From contig NZ_CP141608.1 of assembly GCF_035581345.1 (NCBI RefSeq), positions 5,610,501 through 5,674,500 on the forward strand: a stretch of 64,000 nt of DNA. Direction: 5' to 3'. Positions 57,246 through 64,000 of the stretch are shown here, one piece after another (position 1 is the stretch's first letter; the number at the start of each line of letters is the position of its first letter). The notes below the pieces were generated by a model that saw only the letters and a program-made list of their open reading frames with translations, did not search any database and was not told where the DNA came from. The position numbers and the translations under genes were made by a program. Source of the stretch: Pseudomonas sp. JQ170C. Lineage in GTDB: Bacteria > Pseudomonadota > Gammaproteobacteria > Pseudomonadales > Pseudomonadaceae.

Positions 57246-57896
57246 ATGACGCGTACTGTCACCCCCCGCAAACCCCGCGCCCGCAGCCAGGCGCGGATCG
57301 ACTCGATTCTTGAGGCGGCGCGCACGCTGCTGGCCAGCGAAGGCGTGGCCAGCCTGTCGATCTACAGCGTGGCCGAGCGGGCACAGATTCCGCCGTCGTC
57401 GGTCTACCACTTCTTCGCCAGCGTCCCGGCCCTGCTCGAAGCCTTGACCGCCGACGTGCATGGCGCCTTTCGTGCGTGCCTGCAGGCGCCTATCGATGGC
57501 GCCGCGCTGAACACCTGGCACGACCTTTCACGCCTGATCGAGCAGCGCATGCTGAGCATCTACAACCAGGATGCCGCAGCACGCCAGCTGATCCTCGCCC
57601 AGCATGGCCTGAGCGAAGTGACCCAGGCCGACCGTCAGCACGACCTCGAACTGGGCGACTTGATGCACAAGCTGTTCGCCCAGCATTTCCAGCTACCGGC
57701 GCTGCCGGAAGATGTCGATGTGTTCGCCCTGGCCATGGAGCTGGGGGATCGGGTGTATGCCCGTTCAGTGCAACTGCACGGGCAGATCACAGCACGCATG
57801 GCCGAGGAAGGAATGCGCGTGTTCGATGCTTACCTGGGCCTGTACCTGCCGCCGTTCCTGCCTAAACATCGCGGGGCAAGCCAGCTCCCATCGTAG
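57246..57896 (+). CDS. TetR-family transcriptional regulator
   Basis: The 216-residue regulator has a TetR HTH (RIDSILEAARTLLASEGVASLSIYSVAERAQIPPSSVYHFFAS). A helical ligand domain follows. The gene lies 1 bp after gshA. Its last residues HRGASQLPS and TAG stop are encoded by a REP element (57867 onward). Target and ligand are unknown. Confidence 0.9.
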   Translation: MTRTVTPRKPRARSQARIDSILEAARTLLASEGVASLSIYSVAERAQIPPSSVYHFFASVPALLEALTADVHGAFRACLQAPIDGAALNTWHDLSRLIEQRMLSIYNQDAAARQLILAQHGLSEVTQADRQHDLELGDLMHKLFAQHFQLPALPEDVDVFALAMELGDRVYARSVQLHGQITARMAEEGMRVFDAYLGLYLPPFLPKHRGASQLPS

Positions 57897-57917
57897 GAGC
57901 GGGCTTGCCCCGCGATG
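57867..57917. repeat. REP palindrome G overlapping the TetR 3' end
   Basis: CATCGCGGGGCAAGC at 57867 faces GTAGGAGCGGGCTTGCCCCG plus CGATG (57893-57917). The left arm is read as the last nine codons of the TetR gene, and the TAG stop (57894-57896) lies in the right arm. Confidence 0.92.
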
Positions 57918-57920
57918 GCA

Positions 57921-58136
57921 TTACAGCTTGGCTATCGACACCTCGGTCGATTTCACGAAGGCAATCACCTCACTGCCAATGGCCAGTTCCAGCTCGCGTA
58001 CCGAGCGGGTAGTGATCACCGAGGTGACGATGCCCGAGGCGGTCTGCACATCGATTTCCGACAGCACCGGCCCTTCCAGGATTTCCTTTACGGTGCCTTT
58101 GAACTGGTTACGCACGTTGATCGCTTTGATAGTCAT
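57921..58136 (-). CDS. ssuF: Mop/TOBE-domain molybdopterin-binding protein (SsuF type)
   Basis: This 71-residue protein is a single TOBE (Mop) domain: NVRNQFKGTVKEILEGPVLSEIDVQTASGIVTSVITTRSVRELELAIGSEVIAFVKSTEVSIAKL. It sits 19 bp after ssuB, as ssuF does in the P. putida ssuEADCBF operon, where it is required for sulfonate use. The ligand is presumed to be oxyanion-related. Confidence 0.88.
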   Translation of the reverse strand: MTIKAINVRNQFKGTVKEILEGPVLSEIDVQTASGIVTSVITTRSVRELELAIGSEVIAFVKSTEVSIAKL

Positions 58137-58155
58137 CTGCTGAGTTCCTTACAAG

Positions 58156-58968
58156 TCAGAGGGCCCAACGCAATTGCGTCGGCAAGGGTGCTACGGGTTC
58201 AGGCTCGGGCGGTGTGCCCGGAATCGCCAGAACCCGGTTGAGAACTTCGGTTTCCAGGGCCGCCAGGCGGTGTGAGCCGCGGGCCCGTGGGCGTGGCAGG
58301 TCGACATTCAGGTCCAGGCCGACTTCGCCGTCTTCGATCAGAATCACCCGGTCAGCAACCGCTACCGCTTCGCTGACATCGTGGGTCACCAACAGCACGG
58401 TAAAGCCATGCTGGCGCCAGAGCCGCTCAATCAGTTGCTGCATCTCGATGCGGGTCAACGCGTCCAGCGCCCCCAACGGCTCGTCGAGCAACAACAGCCG
58501 CGGTTTGTGGATCAGGGCCCGGGCCAGGGCCACGCGCTGCTTCTGCCCGCCCGAGAGCGCGGCCGGCCATTCGTTGGCGCGCTCGGCCAGGCCGACCGCT
58601 TCCAGGGCCTCCAGCGCCTGGGGGCGCCAGTTGCCGGACAACCCCAGGCCTACGTTGTCGATCACCTTCTTCCAGGGCAGCAAACGCGCCTCCTGGAACA
58701 TCAGGCGGGTGTCTTCGCGCGCCTCGCTCAAGGGTGCGGAGCCGGCCAGCAGTTCGCCCCCGGAAGGCTGGTCGAGCCCGGCCAGCAAGCGCAGCAACGT
58801 ACTCTTGCCACAGCCGCTACGGCCCACGATGGCGACGAATTGCCCGGCCGGAATGTGCAGGTCGATATCGCGCAGTACCTGGCGCTGGCCGAAGGTTTTC
58901 TGCAAATTGTTCGCCGCCAGCGGGATACCGCGCAGCAGGCGTTGTGGTGGTTCCTTGAGGATGGTCAT
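58156..58968 (-). CDS. ssuB: Sulfonate ABC transporter ATP-binding protein SsuB
   Basis: The 270-residue ATPase has Walker [10 protein letters not shown] (49-57), signature LSGGQ (138-142) and Walker B LLLLDE (158-163) of the nitrate/sulfonate/taurine ABC family. It powers import of aliphatic sulfonates with SsuA and SsuC. Its start overlaps the ssuC end by 4 bp. Confidence 0.95.
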   Translation of the reverse strand: MTILKEPPQRLLRGIPLAANNLQKTFGQRQVLRDIDLHIPAGQFVAIVGRSGCGKSTLLRLLAGLDQPSGGELLAGSAPLSEAREDTRLMFQEARLLPWKKVIDNVGLGLSGNWRPQALEALEAVGLAERANEWPAALSGGQKQRVALARALIHKPRLLLLDEPLGALDALTRIEMQQLIERLWRQHGFTVLLVTHDVSEAVAVADRVILIEDGEVGLDLNVDLPRPRARGSHRLAALETEVLNRVLAIPGTPPEPEPVAPLPTQLRWAL

Positions 58969-59759
58969 GCGCCCTCTCCCCGGGTCGGTTGATACGCCGG
59001 GTGCCAGCGCAGCCAGACCCGCTCAAGGCCTCGCGCCGCCAGGTCGGCAAGTTTGCCCAGCACGGCATACAGGACGATGGCCAGGACCACGACGTCGGTC
59101 TGCAGGAACTCGCGGGCGTTCATGGCCAGGTAGCCGATGCCCGCGTTGGCCGAAATGGTTTCGGCAACGATCAGGGTCAGCCACATGAAGCCCAGGGCAA
59201 AGCGCACCCCTACCAGGATCGACGGCAAGGCGCCGGGCAGGATCACCTGGCGAAACAGCCCGAAGCCCGACAAGCCATAGCTGCGTGCCATTTCCACCAG
59301 CGCCGGATCGACGTTGCGGATGCCGTGGTAGGTGTTCAGGTAGATCGGGAACAAGGTGCCCAGGGCCACCAGGAAAATCTTCGCCGACTCATCGATACCG
59401 AACCACAGGATCACCAGCGGAATCAGCGCCAGGTGCGGCACGTTGCGGATCATCTGCACCGAGCTGTCGAGCAGGCGTTCGCCCCACTTCGACAGACCGG
59501 TGATAAAGCCCAGTGCCAGGCCGATGGCGCCACCGATCAGAAACCCGACGGCGGCACGCCAGCCACTGATTGCCAGGTGCGTCCAGATCTCGCCGCTGCG
59601 CACCAGCTCGACCCCGGCGCTGAGTACCGCGCTCGGTGCCGGCAGGATGCGCGTCGACAGCCAGCCTGCGCTGACCGCCAGTTGCCAGACCGCCAACAGC
59701 AGCAGCGGCAGCGCCCAGGGCGCCAGGCGCTGCGGCCAGGGAGTGGATGCTCGACTCAT
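58965..59759 (-). CDS. ssuC: Sulfonate ABC transporter permease SsuC
   Basis: The 264-residue permease has about six hydrophobic helices and the EAA motif region ([35 protein letters not shown]). It lies between ssuD and ssuB in the operon order E-A-D-C-B-F and has the SsuC/TauC-type pattern. Confidence 0.95.
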   Translation of the reverse strand: MSRASTPWPQRLAPWALPLLLLAVWQLAVSAGWLSTRILPAPSAVLSAGVELVRSGEIWTHLAISGWRAAVGFLIGGAIGLALGFITGLSKWGERLLDSSVQMIRNVPHLALIPLVILWFGIDESAKIFLVALGTLFPIYLNTYHGIRNVDPALVEMARSYGLSGFGLFRQVILPGALPSILVGVRFALGFMWLTLIVAETISANAGIGYLAMNAREFLQTDVVVLAIVLYAVLGKLADLAARGLERVWLRWHPAYQPTRGEGA

Positions 59760-59769
59760 GGCCAGACCC

Positions 59770-60918
59770 TCAGCGCTGTGCTGTGGATTTGGGCAGGATG
59801 TCGTTGGCCACCATCTCGCCGAAGGGGCTCACGTAGCCACCGGTTTTCGGCAGCTCCGGGCGCTCCACGTCCAGGTGCGGGAACAGCAGCTCGGCAACCC
59901 GGTACGACTCTTCAAGGTGTGGATAACCGGAGAAGATGAACGTGTCGATGCCCAGTGCCGCGTACTCCTTGACCCGCTCTGCCACGGTCGGCCCGTCGCC
60001 CACCAGCGCGGTGCCGGCACCGCCACGCACCAGGCCGACACCGGCCCAGAGGTTGGGGCTGACTTCCAGGTTGTCGCGGTTGCCGCCATGCAGCGCGGCC
60101 ATGCGTTGCTGGCCCACCGAGTCGAAGCGCGCCAGCGAGGCCTGGGCGCGGGCAATGGTGTCGTCGTCCAGGTGCGAGATCAGACGCTCGGCGGCTTGCC
60201 AGGCTTCGGCATTGGTTTCGCGCACGATCACATGCAGGCGAATACCGAAGCGTACGGTACGGCCTTGCTTGGCGGCCTTGGCACGCACTTGCTCGATTTT
60301 CTCGGCAACCGCAGCCGGTGGTTCACCCCAGGTCAGGTACAGCTCGACCTGCTCGGCTGCCAGGTCCTGGGCAGCCTCAGAGGAGCCACCGAAGTACAAC
60401 GGCGGGCGCGGCTGCTGAATGGGTGGGTAAAGCAATTTGGCGCCTTTGACCTGGATATGCTGGCCGTCGTAGTCGACGGTTTCGCCTTCCAGCACACGCC
60501 GCCAGATACGGGTGAATTCCACCGAGGCCTGGTAGCGCTCTTCGTGGCTGAGGAACAGGCCATCGCCGGAGAGCTCTTCCGGGTCGCCGCCGGTGACCAG
60601 GTTGAACAACGCACGGCCACCCGAGAGCCGGTCCAGGGTCGCCGCCTGACGTGCCGCCACCGTGGGCGAGATGATGCCCGGGCGCAGGGCAACCAGGAAC
60701 TTCAGGCGCTGGGTCACCGGAATCAGCGACGCGGCAACCAGCCAGGAGTCCTCGCACGAGCGGCCGGTAGGAATCAGCACACCGCCAAAGCCCAGGCGGT
60801 CGGCAGCCTGAGCGATCTGCTGCAGATAGCCATGATCGACCGCCCGGGCACCTTCGGCGGTGCCCAGGTAGTGGCCGTCGCCGTGGGTGGGAAGAAACCA
60901 GAAAATATTGAGGCTCAT
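59770..60918 (-). CDS. ssuD: FMNH2-dependent alkanesulfonate monooxygenase SsuD
   Basis: SsuD desulfonates alkanesulfonates with FMNH2 from SsuE, releasing sulfite and an aldehyde. The 382-residue luciferase-like protein shows [32 protein letters not shown] and [16 protein letters not shown]. It lies 10 bp upstream of ssuC. Confidence 0.96.
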   Translation of the reverse strand: MSLNIFWFLPTHGDGHYLGTAEGARAVDHGYLQQIAQAADRLGFGGVLIPTGRSCEDSWLVAASLIPVTQRLKFLVALRPGIISPTVAARQAATLDRLSGGRALFNLVTGGDPEELSGDGLFLSHEERYQASVEFTRIWRRVLEGETVDYDGQHIQVKGAKLLYPPIQQPRPPLYFGGSSEAAQDLAAEQVELYLTWGEPPAAVAEKIEQVRAKAAKQGRTVRFGIRLHVIVRETNAEAWQAAERLISHLDDDTIARAQASLARFDSVGQQRMAALHGGNRDNLEVSPNLWAGVGLVRGGAGTALVGDGPTVAERVKEYAALGIDTFIFSGYPHLEESYRVAELLFPHLDVERPELPKTGGYVSPFGEMVANDILPKSTAQR

Positions 60919-60976
60919 TGGAGTTGTCTCCTAAGGGGAACGCAAACCGGGGCGGCGCCCCGGCACGGGCGAATCG

Positions 60977-61942
60977 TCAAGGCGCGGTAGCAACCTTGGC
61001 CGGGGGAGTCCAGATCACATCCTTGATGCTCAATGGCTTGGGAATCAGCTTGAGCGAGTGGAAGGTGTCGGCGATTTTCTGTTGGGCGCTGACCACATCC
61101 GGGGTCAGGAAGTGAGCGCCATAGCCTTGGCGTTTGACCGAGGTGAGGGTGATGTCGGCAGGCAGGCCAAGCAGCGGCGCAACCTGGTCGGTGACCTCCT
61201 GGGGATTGGCCTTGGACCACTCGCCCACGGCACGCACTTCCTCGACCAGGGCATTGATCACTTCAGGGTGCTTCTGGGCGTAGGGCTTGGTGGCGAGGTA
61301 GAACTGATGGTTATCGACGATGCCTTTGCCGTCACGCAGCGTGCGTGCCTGCAGCTGTTGTTCGGCAGCGGCCTGGTACGGGTCCCAGATGACCCAGGCA
61401 TCGACACTGCCGCGCTCGAAGGCGGCGCGGGCATCGGCAGGCGGCAGGAATACCGGCTGGATGTCGGTGTATTTGAGGCCGGCATCTTCAAGGGCGCGCA
61501 CCAACAAGTAGTGCACGTTGGAGCCCTTGTTCAGCGCAACTTTCTTGCCCTTGAGTTCCTTCACCGACTGGATGGACGAACCCTTGGGTACCAGGATCGC
61601 TTCGCTGTGCGGTGCCGGCGGCTCATAGGCCACGTACAGCAGGTCGGCACCGGCGGCCTGGGCAAACACCGGCGGGGTTTCGCCGGTAACGCCGAAGTCG
61701 ATGGAGCCTACGTTCAGGCCTTCCAGCAGCTGTGGGCCGCCGGGAAATTCAGTCCATTGAACCTGTACGCCCTGGGCGGCCAGACGCTTTTCCAGCGAGC
61801 CCTTGGCCTTGAGCAGCACCAGGGTGCCGTACTTTTGATAACCGATACGCAGGCTTTCAGCTTGAGCTTGAGTGATGGCGCCGAAGGACACAGCCGCAGC
61901 AAACAGAGCGACCAGACCACGACGCAAAATGACAGTGCGCAT
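60977..61942 (-). CDS. ssuA: Aliphatic sulfonate-binding protein SsuA
   Basis: The 321-residue periplasmic protein has a signal peptide ending ITQAQA (cleavage near residue 28) and the SsuA/TauA fold (LRIGYQKYGTLVLLKAKGSLEKRL, PHSEAILVPKGSSIQSVKELKGKKVALNKGSNVHYLL). It is in operon order after ssuE and before ssuD. A start at 61978 would add an uncleavable prefix, so ATG 61942 is preferred. Confidence 0.95.
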   Translation of the reverse strand: MRTVILRRGLVALFAAAVSFGAITQAQAESLRIGYQKYGTLVLLKAKGSLEKRLAAQGVQVQWTEFPGGPQLLEGLNVGSIDFGVTGETPPVFAQAAGADLLYVAYEPPAPHSEAILVPKGSSIQSVKELKGKKVALNKGSNVHYLLVRALEDAGLKYTDIQPVFLPPADARAAFERGSVDAWVIWDPYQAAAEQQLQARTLRDGKGIVDNHQFYLATKPYAQKHPEVINALVEEVRAVGEWSKANPQEVTDQVAPLLGLPADITLTSVKRQGYGAHFLTPDVVSAQQKIADTFHSLKLIPKPLSIKDVIWTPPAKVATAP

Positions 61943-62029
61943 AGCGCTCTCCTTTTGCTGTTGGGGTTCAGGCTGCACCTGCTTGCCCGTTGGCGGGCGA
62001 GTAAGGTGGGGTAAGGCAGTTGAAGGGGG

Positions 62030-62623
62030 TCAGATGCTCCAGCGAGCACTGAGCAGGCGTTCGTTCAACACCCCGGGGGCGACCGGCTTGGGCCGGCGTG
62101 CCAGGGCACTGTGAAACAGGTCCAGCGATTCGTTCAGCCGTTGCTCCAGGGCCGGGGCCAACTGCGCGGCGGCGCTGCCTTCGCCATAAACGATCTGGCT
62201 GTCGTCGGCGAAGATCCCTTGCAGGGTTTCTTCGGCCTTGAGTGCCGACAGGACGGGCTTGAGGGCGTAATCCACCGCCAGCATATGAGCGATGCTGCCG
62301 CCGGTGGCGATTGGCAATACCACCTTGTGGCGCAAGGCGCGTTCAGGCAGCAGGTCGAGCAATGTCTTGAGGGCACCGGCAAAGGAAGCCTTGTACACCG
62401 GGGTGGCGACGATCAGGCCGTCGGCCTGTTCGACCAGCTGCAGAAAGTGCTGCACTTTCGGGCTGTCGAAGCGGGCATGCAGCAGGTCCTCGGCAGGAAA
62501 ATCCCGCACCTGGAAAGTCACCACTTCCACGCCCTGCTCTTGCAGCCACTGGCGGCTGCGATCAAGCAGCACGCCGGAGCGTGAACGCAGACTGGGACTA
62601 CCACCGAGAGAAACAACCAGCAT
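62030..62623 (-). CDS. ssuE: NAD(P)H-dependent FMN reductase SsuE
   Basis: SsuE supplies reduced FMN to SsuD. The 197-residue flavodoxin-fold protein starts [17 protein letters not shown] and has [22 protein letters not shown]. It is the first gene of the ssuEADCBF operon; the promoter should be in the 62624-62750 AT-rich stretch. Confidence 0.95.
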   Translation of the reverse strand: MLVVSLGGSPSLRSRSGVLLDRSRQWLQEQGVEVVTFQVRDFPAEDLLHARFDSPKVQHFLQLVEQADGLIVATPVYKASFAGALKTLLDLLPERALRHKVVLPIATGGSIAHMLAVDYALKPVLSALKAEETLQGIFADDSQIVYGEGSAAAQLAPALEQRLNESLDLFHSALARRPKPVAPGVLNERLLSARWSI

Positions 62624-62769
62624 TGGAACGCTTCCTTGATCGTGTTCTAGAGGGCCGCGAGGTTATGTTCTCGCTGGAGTGGAGTGACCTTAACAGCTAG
62701 ATACATATATCTATAAATCATATTTTTTCATTTGTTTATTCGTTTTAGACCTATGTAGATATTGCCTTC

Positions 62770-62867
62770 GTAGCCGCTGCCGCCAGGCTGCGATCGGCCG
62801 CGAAGCGGTCGTGGACAGTGAATGGCGACTGCTTTGCAGTCGATCGCAGCCTGTCGGCAGCGGCTAC
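62770..62867. repeat. Second-type REP doublet (GTAGCCGCTGCC class)
   Basis: GTAGCCGCTGCCG...CTGCGATCG (62770-62796) is inverted at 62841-62867 (CGATCGCAGCCTGTCGGCAG...CTAC). This is a different REP class from the GGGCTTGCCCCG type elsewhere in the window. Confidence 0.8.
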
Positions 62868-62945
62868 AGCTACGGGCGCGGGTACGGGTGGAGGGCAGGC
62901 ATAAAACAGGTTCTTCGCGGATTGTCGGGAAAGTTTGGCTTGGAT

Positions 62946-62973
62946 GGTGACGGTGACGGTGACGGTGACGGTG
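62946..62973. repeat. GGTGAC tandem repeat
   Basis: Four full copies of GGTGAC plus GGTG run directly up to the left end of the large inverted repeat. Confidence 0.9.
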
Positions 62974-62974
62974 T

Positions 62975-63645
62975 GCTTATCCATTTTGGAGGGTGACGCC
63001 ACTGGCCCCTTCCGCCCTTACGGCGGGTTCCTTTGGCAAACGCCCCAAAGGAACACAAAGGTCTCGCCCCACCAGGGGCCCTACGCTTCGCTACGGGTCC
63101 CCTCACTCCGGCGTCGCTACGGGGTATCGCGGCCTACGAGTTGCAAGCAACTCTACGTCTCGCGACTTCGGCTATCGCCGAAGGTGCTTCGCACTCACCC
63201 CTCCACGACACCTCCGCTCGGCCCTTCTGGTTAACGGGGCGGGTGGATCAAGATCAAGAGCACAATTCGCTGCGCTCTTGCTTTTGGACCAAGGTGAGTC
63301 AGTAAGCACCGCTCTTTTGCTTTTGCTCTTTTGCTTTTGCTCTTTTGCTTTTGCTCTTGCTTTTGATCTACCTGCCCCGTTAACCAGAAGGGCCGTGCGG
63401 AGGTGTCGTGTAGGGGCTAGCGCGAAGCGCCTTCGGCCGTGGCCGAAGTTGCGAAGCGTAGACTTGGCGAAGCAAGTCGTAGCTCGCAATGCCCCGTAGC
63501 GACACCGTAGCGAGGGGACCCGTAGCGAAGCGTAGGGCCCCTGGTGGGGCGAGAATTTTTTGCTTACTTTTTTTTCGACTGAAAAAAAGTAAGGCGCCGT
63601 AAGGGCGCAAAGGTGACTCCGCGCCGCCGTGGCAAATGGATAAGC
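62975..63645. repeat. Large imperfect inverted repeat element with tandem-repeat loop
   Basis: The ends are a perfect 12-bp inverted repeat: GCTTATCCATTT (62975-62986) and AAATGGATAAGC (63634-63645). Inside, CGCCCTTACGGCG (from about 63014) faces CGCCGTAAGGGCG (to about 63606). The long arms (about 63062-63260 and 63367-63554) share long stretches such as CTCGCCCCACCAGGGGCCCT, ACGACACCTCCG and CCCTTCTGGTTAACGGGGC. The arms differ by roughly a fifth, by eye. Each arm also has a local hairpin near its outer end. The loop carries 14-bp tandem repeats (63311-63365). There is no transposase. I do not recognise a named element. Confidence 0.85.
63311..63365. repeat. GCTCTTTTGCTTTT tandem repeat in the element's loop
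   Basis: Three identical 14-bp copies (63311-63324, 63325-63338, 63339-63352) and a shortened fourth (63353-63365). One strand is almost pure pyrimidine. Similar CTCTTGCTTTTGG sequence also occurs at the end of the left arm near 63275-63288. Confidence 0.92.
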
Positions 63646-63761
63646 TCACAAAAGCCGCAAGCCACAAAGCCACAAAGCCACAAACAACATCAAACCCGTA
63701 AAACCGTGAAGAACCATAAAAAAGGGCCGTCGAAACGGCCCAAATATCCCTGCTATTGGAT

Positions 63762-64000
63762 TCAGCGGTTGGGTTGCGGGGTCAGACGCAGGTACGGTTT
63801 GACCGCCCGGTAGCCCTTCGGAAAGCGTTGCTTGATTTCGTCTTCATCCTTGAGCGACGGCACGATCACCACCTCGTCACCGTCCTGCCAGTTGGCCGGG
63901 GTGGCGACCTTGTGGTTGTCGGTCAGCTGCAAGGAGTCGATCACCCGCAGGATCTCGTTGAAGTTGCGGCCGGTGCTGGCCGGGTAGGTAATGGTCAGGC
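63762..64000 (-). CDS. lsfA: LsfA-type 1-Cys peroxiredoxin, C-terminal part (cut by window end)
   Basis: Only the C-terminal ~78 residues are in the window; the gene runs off the right edge. The visible part (LTITYPASTGRNFNEILRVIDSLQLTDNHKVATPANWQDGDEVVIVPSLKDEDEIKQRFPKG as separate pieces: YPASTGRNFNEILRVIDSLQ and TPANWQDGDEVVIVPS) is typical of Prx6-type 1-Cys peroxiredoxins. In P. putida lsfA is a sulfate-starvation-induced gene next to ssu, which matches this position. Confidence 0.92.
   Translation of the reverse strand, partial: LTITYPASTGRNFNEILRVIDSLQLTDNHKVATPANWQDGDEVVIVPSLKDEDEIKQRFPKGYRAVKPYLRLTPQPNR

Larger units (their letters stand above)
62624..63761. other. 1.1-kb non-coding region between ssuE and lsfA
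   Basis: It has, in order: an AT-rich stretch (62690-62755) that probably holds the ssu promoter, a REP-like doublet (62770-62867), a GGTGAC tandem repeat (62946-62973), the large inverted repeat (62975-63645) and a short region with ACAAAGCC repeats (63655-63690). Many long open frames overlap here on both strands, a result of the GC-rich palindromic sequence; I find no coding support. Confidence 0.75.

Noticed and set aside
63301..63365. CRISPR-like repeat array
   Set aside because: The repeats are directly tandem 14-mers without spacers. No cas genes are in the window.
62993..63673. Several open frames of 90-168 codons on both strands within the large inverted repeat
   Set aside because: They overlap each other on both strands, run through the palindromic arms and tandem repeats, lack ribosome sites and have low-complexity Arg/Leu/Pro translations. 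They are by-products of the GC-rich repeat sequence.

Overview
The window reads as a stretch of Pseudomonas chromosome, most like the P. putida / P. fluorescens side of the genus. The evidence is the GC-rich, densely packed coding; an ssuEADCBF-type sulfonate operon with its small Mop-fold gene and a neighbouring lsfA-type peroxiredoxin; an OprD-family porin; the aguBA agmatine genes; a rimB-rimK pair; and many copies of a Pseudomonas-style REP palindrome (core GTAGGAGCGGGCTTGCCCCG). All calls come from reading sequence and recalling protein families; no database search was run.

Layout. 1-2.1 kb: the end of an AsmA-family gene, mutY and yggX, then tRNA-Phe. 2.3-5.1 kb: a compositionally foreign insert with a cytosine-5 DNA methyltransferase and an overlapping gene that is probably its restriction endonuclease. 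5.2-8.3 kb: a PPK2 polyphosphate kinase, a small conserved protein and gabP. 8.9-13.1 kb: a complete polar amino acid ABC transporter followed by a METTL25/Trm13-like methyltransferase. 13.4-14.8 kb: mdtJI, a tiny lipoprotein and tRNA-Thr. 15.3-20.8 kb: a trimethylamine-monooxygenase-like FMO, hldD, an MFS exporter and an FMN-binding glutamate-synthase-domain protein. 20.9-24.7 kb: an OprD porin and a Fur-type TonB siderophore receptor. 25.2-30.3 kb: aguA, aguB and a three-domain kinase/M23-like/aminotransferase fusion. 30.6-37.6 kb: rmlBACD (dTDP-L-rhamnose), then a DctB/DctD-like two-component pair with a thioesterase. 37.6-45.6 kb: cysQ, nudE, yrfG, a BON/LysM protein, a LysR regulator, fdhD with a YdeP-type molybdoenzyme, a glycine-zipper protein and a thioesterase. 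45.7-52.6 kb: pckA, hslO, hslR, rimB-rimK and envZ/ompR. 52.8-57.9 kb: tex, a PaaI-type thioesterase, gshA and a TetR regulator. 57.9-64 kb: the ssu operon on the minus strand, a 1.1-kb non-coding region, and the end of lsfA.

Most of this is ordinary core chromosome. Genes that work together include mdtJI (polyamine export) and aguBA (agmatine to putrescine), the four ATGA-overlapping rml genes that make dTDP-rhamnose, fdhD with its molybdoenzyme partner, and ssuEADCBF with lsfA for growth on organosulfur compounds.

The least explained item is a roughly 670-bp imperfect inverted repeat at 62975-63645 between ssuE and lsfA. It has 12-bp perfect outer ends, about 180-bp inner arms, a 14-bp tandem repeat in its loop, and in each arm a local hairpin at the same place whose stem is conserved but whose sequence is not. 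Other points to follow are the restriction-modification insert, hairpins placed inside leaders or between cistrons (oprD leader, ompR-envZ), an operator-like palindrome over the aguB promoter, and REP elements that supply the 3' end of neighbouring genes.
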